From: Burkholderiaceae bacterium
Lineage (GTDB): Bacteria > Pseudomonadota > Gammaproteobacteria > Burkholderiales > Burkholderiaceae_D
Direction of reading: 5' to 3'
Length of the DNA stretch: 64,000 nt
Assembly: GCA_004298905.1 (NCBI GenBank)
Contig: SCTK01000015.1
Coordinates: 1 to 64,000, forward strand
Shown piece after piece: positions 56,901 to 64,000 of this stretch. Each line of letters begins with the position of its first letter. Within the stretch, counting starts at the first letter, position 1. Made by a program: the position numbers and the translations under genes. The notes below the pieces were generated by a model. The model worked only from the letters and a program-made list of their open reading frames with translations, was not told the DNA's origin and made no database searches.

Positions 56901-58156
56901 CGACCCCGTGGCGCATACACTTCCAACCAATGACGCACGCGCGCATCCAGCGGAACATACGCCGCCAGGCGCGTCAGGGTGCGCAAATCGATGCTGTTCA
57001 AGGCTACCTCGCCCGCGGCAGGCTGCCCATCCAGCGCCGGGTTGTAGTGGTGGCTCAAATTCAATTGATGCAGCGTCAAGCCTTCGGTCGTGCGCAAGGA
57101 AAATTGCTGCAATTCGACGCCATAGCGCGCACCGTCATAGATGGCCCGCAAGCGCCCCTGCACCTGCTCCAGCCCCAGCAGTGCAAGATCGTGGTGCAAT
57201 TGTGTCACCACACCGCGCAGCGCGACATCGGCCGTAAATTGCCGTATCTTCATGGTGTCGAAATCGAGCCAGGCACGCAGCGCACCACTGCCGCGTTGCA
57301 AGACCAGCGGGTAATCAACATAGGTCTTGAACGCCGTGAGATCGGGGCTCTGCAAATTCAGATAGAGCAAACCATCCCACTGGTGGTAATCCGAAACGCG
57401 CTTTGCAAACAACGGGTGCGTGAAATCGCCACGCACATCGATGCGTCCAGCCAATGCCGCCGGCGGCGTGGCCAGCAAGGCAAAGCGATGGTGACGCAAG
57501 CGATTGACCAGCGTGAAGTCAAGCGCTTCCAGCTGCAACTCCGGCGCGCCGCGTAGCTCATCGACCCAGCGAACGCGCGCGCCGCGCACACCGACACGCT
57601 GCTGCTTGAGCAGCCACTCGACCACCTGGTTATCATGCGACCCGGCCGTATCAAGACCACCGACCGTCACATGTCCGTCGGCGTGGCGGCGTATTTCCAG
57701 GTCAGCACCGTCGATCCGCAACTCAGCCAGTTGCACTTCCCGGAACAACAGGGACTGCCAGGACAGCGTGGCGGAAATTTCCGGCAACAGCAGCGTGACG
57801 TGCTGCTGTTGATCCAGCACCGTGACATCCTTCAGCGTCAGGCTGGGCTGGAGCCCGCTCCAATTAGCATCAACATCGTCGATGTGCACGGTCAGACCGA
57901 TCGCCCGGCTCACCGTCATTTCAATTTGCGGCCGGTAATCATCGATGTGCGGCAAAATTGCGTAACGCAGAATCAGCAGCAGGACGGCAAACACCAGATA
58001 GCCGGCCAGTACCAGCCAGACTGCCCAGCGCAGCGCGCGGCGCAGATAGCGAAACAAGCGCGGACTGAAGTGATGCGCCGCGCGCAGCACCCACAACACC
58101 CCGCGGGCCAGCATCATGGGCACATGCAGAAAAAAATTACGCAGGGCTGAAAACAT
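53984..58156 (-). CDS. yhdP: YhdP-family AsmA-like envelope protein
   Basis: 1390 residues (E. coli YhdP 1266). One N-terminal membrane helix (WLVLAGYLVFAVLLLILRYAI), then the DUF3971 region and repeated amphipathic beta segments ending in the AsmA_2 domain (GNGKLEGSISWRGSP; LDFRDIFSDGFAFDTVRSGI; MEGDVDLAHETQQL). These long periplasmic proteins form hydrophobic grooves that move phospholipid to the outer membrane, redundantly with TamB and YdbH. A Lys/Pro-rich insert at about residues 462-495 is an addition relative to E. coli. Overlaps the nitrilase gene. Confidence 0.92.
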   Translation of the reverse strand: MFSALRNFFLHVPMMLARGVLWVLRAAHHFSPRLFRYLRRALRWAVWLVLAGYLVFAVLLLILRYAILPHIDDYRPQIEMTVSRAIGLTVHIDDVDANWSGLQPSLTLKDVTVLDQQQHVTLLLPEISATLSWQSLLFREVQLAELRIDGADLEIRRHADGHVTVGGLDTAGSHDNQVVEWLLKQQRVGVRGARVRWVDELRGAPELQLEALDFTLVNRLRHHRFALLATPPAALAGRIDVRGDFTHPLFAKRVSDYHQWDGLLYLNLQSPDLTAFKTYVDYPLVLQRGSGALRAWLDFDTMKIRQFTADVALRGVVTQLHHDLALLGLEQVQGRLRAIYDGARYGVELQQFSLRTTEGLTLHQLNLSHHYNPALDGQPAAGEVALNSIDLRTLTRLAAYVPLDARVRHWLEVYAPRGRLTDLRATWQGDPMLAPEALRYRVKGEFAGLEMRAQEAQPVVGEQAVATPAPPVKKPRGKLAAKKSPPVPEIPPLGSELAARPKLGVPGFSNLSGRFEIDQESGVLALDSHDSSVTFPGLFAEPLVPVQALKGEIGWKKQAAQYEVNFKHLSFANADAAGELEGQYRYDGQGPGVADLHGRLSHVQGVRVARYLPQSIPITRHWVEQSIKEGGSDDVRFELRGALQDFPFRDPAKGQFRIAARIKQGAIQWAPVWPAIDQVEGELVFEREGMHINVKSGRVSGLQIASGEVSIADLRHAVLVASGKARGKLQDALRYANDSPVGDWIDQFTNTIQASGNSQVELQLELPLNDIRQGKVSGTLAFSNNDIALDGAQPQLALQHTQGRLEFTEHSFNLREVSGNFLGGTLKLDGKTQPNGSTLIRVDGQLTAPGIQRALPSMATQALSGAATYGGSITLNRGALQMQIESTLKGLAINLPAPLRKSVNDSLPFHLESRPLDTPTNTSATAPKRGGHEVRVLLDANAAHIEARLEREHGAHGAEFKRGVIAVNESAVLPDSGLAAHIHLPAVDLDQWRAVLGNAGPAADNRSNDVLPDLLTLRSDAVTLYGRTVQHVTLGAARSGKRWQANLDADQLSGYLAWQPEKNGSTLMAHLARLEIPQSASREMADVLTDVPDDMPAIDLRVDAFTLNGKHLGQLELQASNVGTAGNPLWQLQKLKLNNPDGSFNASGTWGRLSSLAQKGAGKEVGKTPVPRRMALEFTLDIVDAGKLLERFGQKDTVKSGNGKLEGSISWRGSPVAIDYPSLNGHIQMGVDKGQFLKADPGIAKLLGVLSLQALPRRITLDFRDIFSDGFAFDTVRSGIEINNGIATTHDFKMKGVNATVLMEGDVDLAHETQQLHLVILPSVSGSVSGLLLLANPVAGVASWLAQKLLKDPLSKILTYEYDVTGSWAEPNVVKREPKQQGNVSEETAK

Positions 58157-58279
58157 TGGTTAATCCCATTGGTTCAGCGGGAATGTAGCATAGCGTTTAA
58201 GGATGCACACCCGCGCGGACAGCGGCATTGACGGCGGTCGCCACGATGCGTAATGTGGTGTCCACGTTCTCGAACTTCC

Positions 58280-61060
58280 ATGACCACTACACTTCCCCCT
58301 TCACTGCTGGCACCCCGTTTCTCACACTACGCCGCCCAACGTCTGGCAGCGCAGCCCGCATTGGCACAACTCGATTACGACCAGGCCTGGTCGCCGCAGC
58401 GTTTGCAGCAACGTCTGGCGGCACTCAACCTATCCACCTCGGACGAAGCGCAACTGTGCCAGGCGCTGCGCCAATTACGCCAGGAAGTTTTCCTGAGCGT
58501 GATGGAGCGCGACTTGCGCGGCACGGCCTCGCTCGACGAAGTCACCCACAGCATGACCTGGCTGGCCGAGACCACGGTTCAAGCCGCATTGCGCTGGGCC
58601 ACCACGCACTGTACCGCCAAGCACGGCGTGCCGCTGGACGGCAAGGGCCAGGCTATCGACTTGCTGGTGATCGGCATGGGCAAACTCGGCGGACGCGAAT
58701 TGAATGTCTCGTCCGATATCGACCTGATCTTTGCCTATCTTGAAGACGGCCACACACAGGCTGCGGACAATCAGGCCGCGCTTACGCATCAAGAGTTTTT
58801 TGAACGTGTCGGCCGCAAGGTGATCGCCCTGCTGGCCGACGTCACCGCCGATGGCTGTGTGTTTCGCGTGGATATGCGGCTGCGGCCCTATGGCGACGCC
58901 GGGCCGCTGGTCTCCAGCCTCAGCATGCTGGAAAATTATTTCATCACCCAGGGACGCGAATGGGAACGCTATGCCTGGCTCAAGGCGCGCGTCATCAGCG
59001 CGCCGGTCTTGCTGCGTGACCAGCCCGATCTATGGCGGCACACAGTGACGCAACTCGATCAACTGGTGCGTCCCTTCGTCTATCGCCGCTATCTCGATTT
59101 CGGCGCGATTGAAGCGCTGCGCGACCTGCACGGCAAGATCAAGCAGGAACTGGGGCGCCGCACCCGGCAACACCAGGAGCTGCGCCAAGGGCAGGATGCT
59201 GAACGGAACATCAAGCTCGGGCGCGGCGGCATTCGCGAAATCGAATTCATTGCGCAAGTGTTCCAGTTGATTCGCGGCGGCCGCGACCCCGCCTTGCGGG
59301 TGCATGCCACGCAAGCCGCGCTGTTGCTGTGCGCCGACCGCGGCCACCTTGACCCGCAGGTTGCCGACGCGCTGTTGCAAGCCTACCGCTTCCTGCGCCA
59401 ATTGGAACACTGCCTGCAATATCGCGATGATGCGCAAACCCATCTATTGCCCGCTGACCGGCCACAGCAAGACACCCTGGCGGCCATGATGCGCATGGAG
59501 CCTGCTGTCTGGCAGGCAGCGCTCGTGCAACATCGCGGCCGGGTGCAAGAACAATTCGACCAGGTGTTCGGCGCCAAAAATCATCTGGCCGAATGCGTGC
59601 CACCTGATCTGCTCGGCGTTGCCAATGAAGATCAACTGCTGCAGGCGCTGGGCCAGCGTTTCGATGCGACGACCGCACAGGAAGCCCGCAGCCATCTCGA
59701 GCAAATCCGCAACAGCGGCAAATATCTCGGCCTGCCGGAACAGCATCGTCAACGTTTCGAGCGCTTGATCCCCGCCTTGCTGGCGCGCTGCGCCACGGTC
59801 AACCATCCGGTGCTGACGCTGCGGCGCGCACTTGATCTGCTCGAAACCATCGGCCGGCGCGGCGCTTACCTCGCCTTGTTGTGCGAATACCCGCAGGCGC
59901 TGGAGCGTGTCGTGCGCCTGCTCGATAGTTCGAGCTGGGCCGCCACCTATCTCTTGCGCCATCCTTTGTTGCTCGACGAATTGGTCGATCCGCGTACTCT
60001 GTACGCCCCCATCGATCTGGCCGGATTTGAAACGAATCTGCGCGCCCTGCTCGCGCAACATCACGACGACCCCGAGCGGCAAATGGATGGCATGCGCGAG
60101 GCGCATCACACCGAAGTGTTCCGTCTGTTGCTGCAGGATCTCGAAGGAATTCTGAGCGTAGAAACACTGGCCGATTATTTGTCTGCGCTGGCCGATCGCG
60201 TCCTGCAAATCAGCCTCGAAACCGTCTGGACACGCTTGCGCGAGACGGCGCACAGCCAGGATTGGCCCGTGCAACCGCGCTTTGCCATCATTGGCTACGG
60301 CAAGCTGGGCGGCAAGGAACTGGGTTACGCCTCCGACCTCGATTTGATTTTTCTCTACGCCGAAGATCACCCCGACGCGCAGGAACACTACGCGCGTCTG
60401 GCACAACGTCTGACTTCCTGGCTGTCCAGCCAGACCCGCGCTGGCCTTCTGTTCGAAATTGATCTGCGTCTGCGCCCCAATGGCAATGCCGGCTTGCTGG
60501 TGTCCAGTCTGCCCGCCTTTGCGCGCTACCAGCGCGAAGCGGCCTGGGTGTGGGAACATCAGGCGCTCACCCGCGCGCGCTTTTGCGCCGGCGATGCCGC
60601 GCTCGGGACTGCGTTTCAACTTGAGCGCGACGCCATCCTGCAACAGTCGCGCGACGCTGCTGTGCTGAAACGCGAAGTGCTCACTATGCGCGCCAAAATG
60701 CACGATGGTCATCGCAACCCCAGCGCCCTGTTCGACATCAAGCATGATGCGGGCGGCATGGTGGACATTGAATTTTGTGTGCAAACTCTGGTGTTGTTGC
60801 ACAGTGCCGAACAACCCGCGCTGACTGCCAACCTCGGTAATATCGCCCTGCTCGGACTGTGTGCCGCGCACGGTCTGATACCGCCCACACTGGCACAGCA
60901 GACCGCCAATGCCTACCGCCATTTCCGTGCTCTGCAACACCAGCTGCGTCTGGACGGCGCACCCTACGCCCGCGTCGAACCGGCGCTGATCGAGCGCGAA
61001 CGCGCTGCGGTGATGGCGTTGTGGGAATACTTGTTTGGACTCCCGGGAGTGAAGGCCTAA
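58280..61060 (+). CDS. glnE: Glutamine synthetase adenylyltransferase/removase
   Basis: 926 residues (E. coli 946). Two nucleotidyltransferase halves are recognisable: the N-terminal deadenylylating domain (GKLGGRELN with SSDIDL) and the C-terminal adenylylating domain (GKLGGKELG with ASDLDLIFLY), joined by a central regulatory helical region. GlnE adds AMP to or removes it from glutamine synthetase according to PII signal. The start was moved to the ATG at 58280. Its stop codon lies inside a palindromic repeat. Confidence 0.96.
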   Translation: MTTTLPPSLLAPRFSHYAAQRLAAQPALAQLDYDQAWSPQRLQQRLAALNLSTSDEAQLCQALRQLRQEVFLSVMERDLRGTASLDEVTHSMTWLAETTVQAALRWATTHCTAKHGVPLDGKGQAIDLLVIGMGKLGGRELNVSSDIDLIFAYLEDGHTQAADNQAALTHQEFFERVGRKVIALLADVTADGCVFRVDMRLRPYGDAGPLVSSLSMLENYFITQGREWERYAWLKARVISAPVLLRDQPDLWRHTVTQLDQLVRPFVYRRYLDFGAIEALRDLHGKIKQELGRRTRQHQELRQGQDAERNIKLGRGGIREIEFIAQVFQLIRGGRDPALRVHATQAALLLCADRGHLDPQVADALLQAYRFLRQLEHCLQYRDDAQTHLLPADRPQQDTLAAMMRMEPAVWQAALVQHRGRVQEQFDQVFGAKNHLAECVPPDLLGVANEDQLLQALGQRFDATTAQEARSHLEQIRNSGKYLGLPEQHRQRFERLIPALLARCATVNHPVLTLRRALDLLETIGRRGAYLALLCEYPQALERVVRLLDSSSWAATYLLRHPLLLDELVDPRTLYAPIDLAGFETNLRALLAQHHDDPERQMDGMREAHHTEVFRLLLQDLEGILSVETLADYLSALADRVLQISLETVWTRLRETAHSQDWPVQPRFAIIGYGKLGGKELGYASDLDLIFLYAEDHPDAQEHYARLAQRLTSWLSSQTRAGLLFEIDLRLRPNGNAGLLVSSLPAFARYQREAAWVWEHQALTRARFCAGDAALGTAFQLERDAILQQSRDAAVLKREVLTMRAKMHDGHRNPSALFDIKHDAGGMVDIEFCVQTLVLLHSAEQPALTANLGNIALLGLCAAHGLIPPTLAQQTANAYRHFRALQHQLRLDGAPYARVEPALIERERAAVMALWEYLFGLPGVKA

Positions 61061-61172
61061 CCGCAGAGACGCAGAGGCCGCAGGGAAAGACAAAAGTCAT
61101 TGATCTGCGTGGTCCACGAACCGATATTTCTGACTTGCTTTGCTCTGCGGTCTCTGCGTCTCTGCGGTTAGG
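61056..61172. repeat. Inverted repeat between glnE and ilvE
   Basis: The left arm (61056-61077, CCTAACCGCAGAGACGCAGAG) and right arm (61152-61172, CTCTGCGTCTCTGCGGTTAGG) are complementary over about 20 bases with a 75-base interior. Repeats of this kind are scattered through many betaproteobacterial genomes. It supplies the glnE stop codon. Confidence 0.85.
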
Positions 61173-61234
61173 TTTTATCTTTCCGCTCCCTGTTAAAATG
61201 GCAGCCATTCAATACTTCGTTCTTGGAGAGTTTC

Positions 61235-62158
61235 ATGTCGATGGCGGACCGCGATGGCCTGATCTGGCTGGATGGCAAACTGGTGGACTGGCGCGATGCC
61301 AAGCTGCACGTGCTGACCCACACTTTGCACTACGGCATGGGCGTATTTGAAGGCGTGCGCGCCTACAACACGCCGCGCGGTACCGCCATTTTCCGCCTGC
61401 AGGAACACACCCAGCGGCTGCTGAATTCGGCACGCATTTTCCAGATGAAGATTCCCTTCGATCTGCAAACCCTGATGGATGCACAGCGCGAGGTCGTGCG
61501 CATGAATAAACTGGAATCCTGCTATCTGCGCCCGATCGCCTGGCTCGGTTCTGAAAAGATGGGCATTGCCGCCAAAACCAATACCGTGCATGTGGCGATT
61601 GCCGCCTGGCCCTGGGGTGCCTATCTGGGCGACGAAGGCATCAACAAGGGCATCCGCGTGCGCACCTCGTCGTACACGCACCATCACCCCAACGTGACCA
61701 TGTGCAAAGCCAAGGCGGTGGGAAATTATCCGGTGTCGATTCTGGCCAATACCGAGGCCACCAATGAAGGCTACGATGAAGCGATGTTGCTGGATCCGCA
61801 AGGTTTCGTCTGCCAGGGCTCGGGCGAAAACCTGTTCGTCGTCAACAAAGGCGAGTTGCACACGCCAGATCTGTCGGGCGGCGCATTGGATGGCATCACG
61901 CGCGCCACGGTGATGCAGATCGCGGCCGATTTCGGTATCAAGACGACGGAGCGGCGCATCACGCGCGATGAAATCTATATCGCCGACGAAGCGTTCTTCA
62001 CCGGCACCGCCGCCGAAGTCACGCCGATTCGCGAATACGACAACCGCGCCATCGGCAGCGGCACGCGCGGCCCGATCACGGAAAAATTGCAAAGCGCGTT
62101 TTTCGATGCCGTCAACGGACGCAGCGAAAAATATCAATCCTGGCTCACTCTGGTTTGA
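61235..62158 (+). CDS. ilvE: Branched-chain amino acid aminotransferase
   Basis: 307 residues (E. coli 309) from the ATG at 61235 with TTGGAG 8 bases upstream. Fold type IV PLP enzyme: HTLHYGMGVFEGVRAY opening, the PLP lysine in KAKAVGNYPVS, EGYDEAMLLD and CQGSGENLFVV. It makes Leu, Ile and Val from their keto acids with glutamate. Probably first of a transcript with the next genes. Confidence 0.97.
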   Translation: MSMADRDGLIWLDGKLVDWRDAKLHVLTHTLHYGMGVFEGVRAYNTPRGTAIFRLQEHTQRLLNSARIFQMKIPFDLQTLMDAQREVVRMNKLESCYLRPIAWLGSEKMGIAAKTNTVHVAIAAWPWGAYLGDEGINKGIRVRTSSYTHHHPNVTMCKAKAVGNYPVSILANTEATNEGYDEAMLLDPQGFVCQGSGENLFVVNKGELHTPDLSGGALDGITRATVMQIAADFGIKTTERRITRDEIYIADEAFFTGTAAEVTPIREYDNRAIGSGTRGPITEKLQSAFFDAVNGRSEKYQSWLTLV

Positions 62159-62166
62159 GGCTTCTC

Positions 62167-62361
62167 ATGTCTGACACAAACAAACCCAATGCCGTCGTCG
62201 AAGTCGAACACCTGCCGGTCTATTGCCCCAACCCGGCGATGCCGATCTGGAATCATCACCCCAAGGTCTTCCTTGACGTCACCAAAACCGGCAGCGCGGC
62301 CTGCCCCTACTGCGGCACGCAATACCGTTTGAAAGAGGGTGCCGTGGTGCATGGGCATTGA
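62167..62361 (+). CDS. Zinc-finger CHCC-type protein
   Basis: 64 residues from the ATG at 62167. The Cys-His-Cys-Cys zinc site is YCPNPAMPIWNHHP with ACPYCGTQYRL, as in the zf-CHCC family related to the NDUFS6 subunit of complex I. Conserved in betaproteobacteria beside ilvE or waaF. Its stop overlaps the waaF start by 11 bases. Confidence 0.88.
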   Translation: MSDTNKPNAVVEVEHLPVYCPNPAMPIWNHHPKVFLDVTKTGSAACPYCGTQYRLKEGAVVHGH

Positions 62362-63373
62362 GGCTACTCCCCGCCACGCCACGCTAATCGTCGCCCCCAA
62401 CTGGATAGGCGATTGTCTGATGGCCCAGCCCTTGCTGATGCGACTCAAGGCACAGGGCCAGCACCTCACCGTACTCGCTCCACCCGCAGCGGCGGCCGTG
62501 TTCCGCTTCATGCCCGAAGTCGACGAGGTGATCGAAGCGCCGCTGGCGCATGGCAAATTGCAGTGGAGAATGCGTCGTCAGCTGGCACGTGAGCTGCGCA
62601 AGAAATTTACGCGCGCCTATGTCCTGCCCAATTCGCTCAAGTCGGCGCTGATCCCCTGGCTGGCACGTATTCCGGTGCGCGTGGGTTATCTGGGCGAGCA
62701 GCGCTACTTCTTGCTCAACCAAATTTTCCGCAAAGAAAAAAGCGCCGAGCGTGCGCCAATGCTGCAACACTATGCCGCACTGGCTGGTGTCTCGGATGCC
62801 AGCTTGCCCAACCCGCAGTTACAAATTCCTGCCACGCTGATCGAAAAAACCTGTGCGGAATTCCAGCTGGATCGTGCACGACCACTGATTGCGCTCTGCC
62901 CCGGCGCTGAATACGGCCCGGCCAAACGCTGGCCCGCTGCGTATTTCGCGCGCTTGGCCGAACTGGTCAGTCAAGCGCAACCGCAGGCGCAAATCATTCT
63001 GCTCGGCAGCGCCAAGGATCGCGCCATCGCCGCTGAAATCTGTGCCGCCACGTCCACGCCACCGCACAATCTGTGCGGCAAGACCACGCTGGCACAGGCG
63101 TGCGCCCTGATCGCCGCCAGCAACGCCGTGGTCTCCAACGACAGCGGCTTGATGCACATCGCCGCCGCCTGCGCACGCCCGCAAATCGCCCTGTTCGGCT
63201 CCAGCGATCCACGCCACACACCACCACATTCAACACAGGCCAAAGTGGAATGGCTGCACCTCGAATGCAGCCCCTGTTTCGCGCGTGAATGCCCGCTCGG
63301 ACATTTTCGCTGCATGAAGGAACTGACGCCGGAACGGGTGTGGGGTGATTTGGTTTTACTGTTGCAGGGCTGA
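62351..63373 (+). CDS. waaF: Lipopolysaccharide heptosyltransferase II
   Basis: 340 residues (E. coli 348) from the ATG at 62351. The GT9 start VAPNWIGDCLMAQPL, donor-binding CPGAEYGPAKRWP and SNDSGLMHIAAACARPQIALFG are diagnostic. It adds the second heptose to the LPS inner core, using ADP-heptose. Four Cys near the C-terminus (CSPCFARECPLGHFRC) form a zinc-like motif usual in WaaF. The start lies within the zinc-finger gene. Confidence 0.93.
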   Translation: MGIEATPRHATLIVAPNWIGDCLMAQPLLMRLKAQGQHLTVLAPPAAAAVFRFMPEVDEVIEAPLAHGKLQWRMRRQLARELRKKFTRAYVLPNSLKSALIPWLARIPVRVGYLGEQRYFLLNQIFRKEKSAERAPMLQHYAALAGVSDASLPNPQLQIPATLIEKTCAEFQLDRARPLIALCPGAEYGPAKRWPAAYFARLAELVSQAQPQAQIILLGSAKDRAIAAEICAATSTPPHNLCGKTTLAQACALIAASNAVVSNDSGLMHIAAACARPQIALFGSSDPRHTPPHSTQAKVEWLHLECSPCFARECPLGHFRCMKELTPERVWGDLVLLLQG

Positions 63374-63409
63374 GAAGCACGCCCCCATTCCTCGTACAAT
63401 AGCCGCACC

Positions 63410-64000
63410 ATGGAACATAACGACTACATTCTTACTCTGTCCTGCCCGGATACCACCGGCATCGTGTATCACGTCACGGGGTTTCTGTTCGAGCGCGGCG
63501 GCAATATTCTCGACTCGCAGCAGTTCGGCGACGATTCGACCGGGCTTTTTTTCCTGCGCATTCACTTCGATGTGCCGCCCACTGCACACACACTGGAATC
63601 GCTGCGCAGCGCATTTGCGCCGCTGGCAGAAAAATTCAAGATGGACTGGGACATTCACGCGCGCAAAACCCGCGCGCGGCTGCTGCTGCTGGTTTCCAAA
63701 CAGGGGCATTGCCTGAACGATCTGCTGTTCCGCTGGCACAGCGACCAGTTGCCAGTGGACATTCCGGCCATCGTATCCAATCACCGCGACTTTGAACCGC
63801 TGGCAAAGTCGTATGGCATTCCGTTTCATTATCTGCCGCTGGCCGCCGATAACAAGGCGGAGCAGGAAGAGGCCTTGCGTACCTTGATCGCGCAGGAAAA
63901 AATCGATCTGGTGGTGCTGGCGCGCTACATGCAGATTTTGTCGCCCGCTTTGTGCGAAGAGTTGCGCGGCCGGGCGATCAACATCCACCATTCCTTCCTG
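63410..64000 (+). CDS. purU: Formyltetrahydrofolate deformylase, partial (3' end outside window)
   Basis: 197 codons are present and the frame runs off the right edge. An N-terminal ACT domain (ILTLSCPDTTGIVYHVTGFL) precedes the formyltransferase-type domain (RLLLLVSKQGHCLNDLLFRW; NHRDFEPLAKSYGI; VLARYMQILSP; NIHHSFL with the catalytic His). PurU releases formate from 10-formyl-THF to feed purine synthesis and adjust one-carbon supply. The remaining roughly 90 residues would lie beyond 64000. Confidence 0.95.
   Translation, partial: MEHNDYILTLSCPDTTGIVYHVTGFLFERGGNILDSQQFGDDSTGLFFLRIHFDVPPTAHTLESLRSAFAPLAEKFKMDWDIHARKTRARLLLLVSKQGHCLNDLLFRWHSDQLPVDIPAIVSNHRDFEPLAKSYGIPFHYLPLAADNKAEQEEALRTLIAQEKIDLVVLARYMQILSPALCEELRGRAINIHHSFL

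Noticed and set aside
59444-61093. 549-codon minus-strand open frame opposite glnE
   Set aside because: Shadow of a GC-rich gene; the composition is typical of an antisense frame and glnE is clear.

Overview
The window looks like a betaproteobacterial chromosome, probably Nitrosomonadales/Rhodocyclales-like. Supporting signs are a split pntAA-pntAB-pntB transhydrogenase, the nudJ-mnmA pair, queA-tgt-yajC-secDF, a PEP-CTERM protein with a sigma-54-type promoter, high-GC housekeeping genes and many dispersed palindromic repeats. The species is not resolved.

Region 1 (1-13134) is accessory, lower-GC DNA lying against the 3' end of a tRNA-Leu(CAA). From the left it holds the tail of an IS3-family transposase; a small membrane-protein operon whose last gene appears truncated by that IS; a dnaE2 remnant; a five-gene module (PIN-like protein, ImmA/IrrE-type metalloprotease and HTH protein, divergent from an sce7726-like nuclease that converges with a beta-family protein); an exonuclease next to the fossil tail of a second copy; and a minus-strand mobilization block with a MobA/MobL-like relaxase, a candidate oriT, a possible relaxosome protein, a winged-helix Rep-like protein and small accessory genes. 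No integrase is visible.

Region 2 (13135-26500) is core: tRNA-Leu, prfC, queA-tgt, a YdcF-like protein, a beta-helix protein, yajC-secD-secF, a PilZ protein, purB and gst. Palindromic repeats lie between them, including a 288-bp inverted-repeat element with its own small ORF.

Region 3 (26611-40378) is the most distinctive. It contains a LolCDE/MacB-like ABC ATPase, two FtsX-type permeases, a LolA-like periplasmic carrier and a DUF1302-like outer-membrane barrel. Interspersed with these are an acyl carrier protein, a FabF-type ketosynthase, two FeeM-like N-acyl amino acid synthases, a ThiF/E1-like adenylyltransferase, an Acg-like nitroreductase and a methyltransferase, with a PEP-CTERM-like protein at the end. 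I read it as a locus that makes an N-acyl amino acid (aminolipid) product and moves it to the outer membrane.

Region 4 (40425-64000) is mostly core: nudJ-mnmA, pntAA-pntAB-pntB, an alpha/beta hydrolase and a DAHP synthase (aroG) behind what looks like a Phe/Trp leader-peptide attenuator. A group of small envelope proteins follows, then two integron-type gene cassettes with an intact attC but no integrase, then tldD, a nitrilase-family gene, yhdP, glnE, ilvE, a zinc-finger protein, waaF and a truncated purU.
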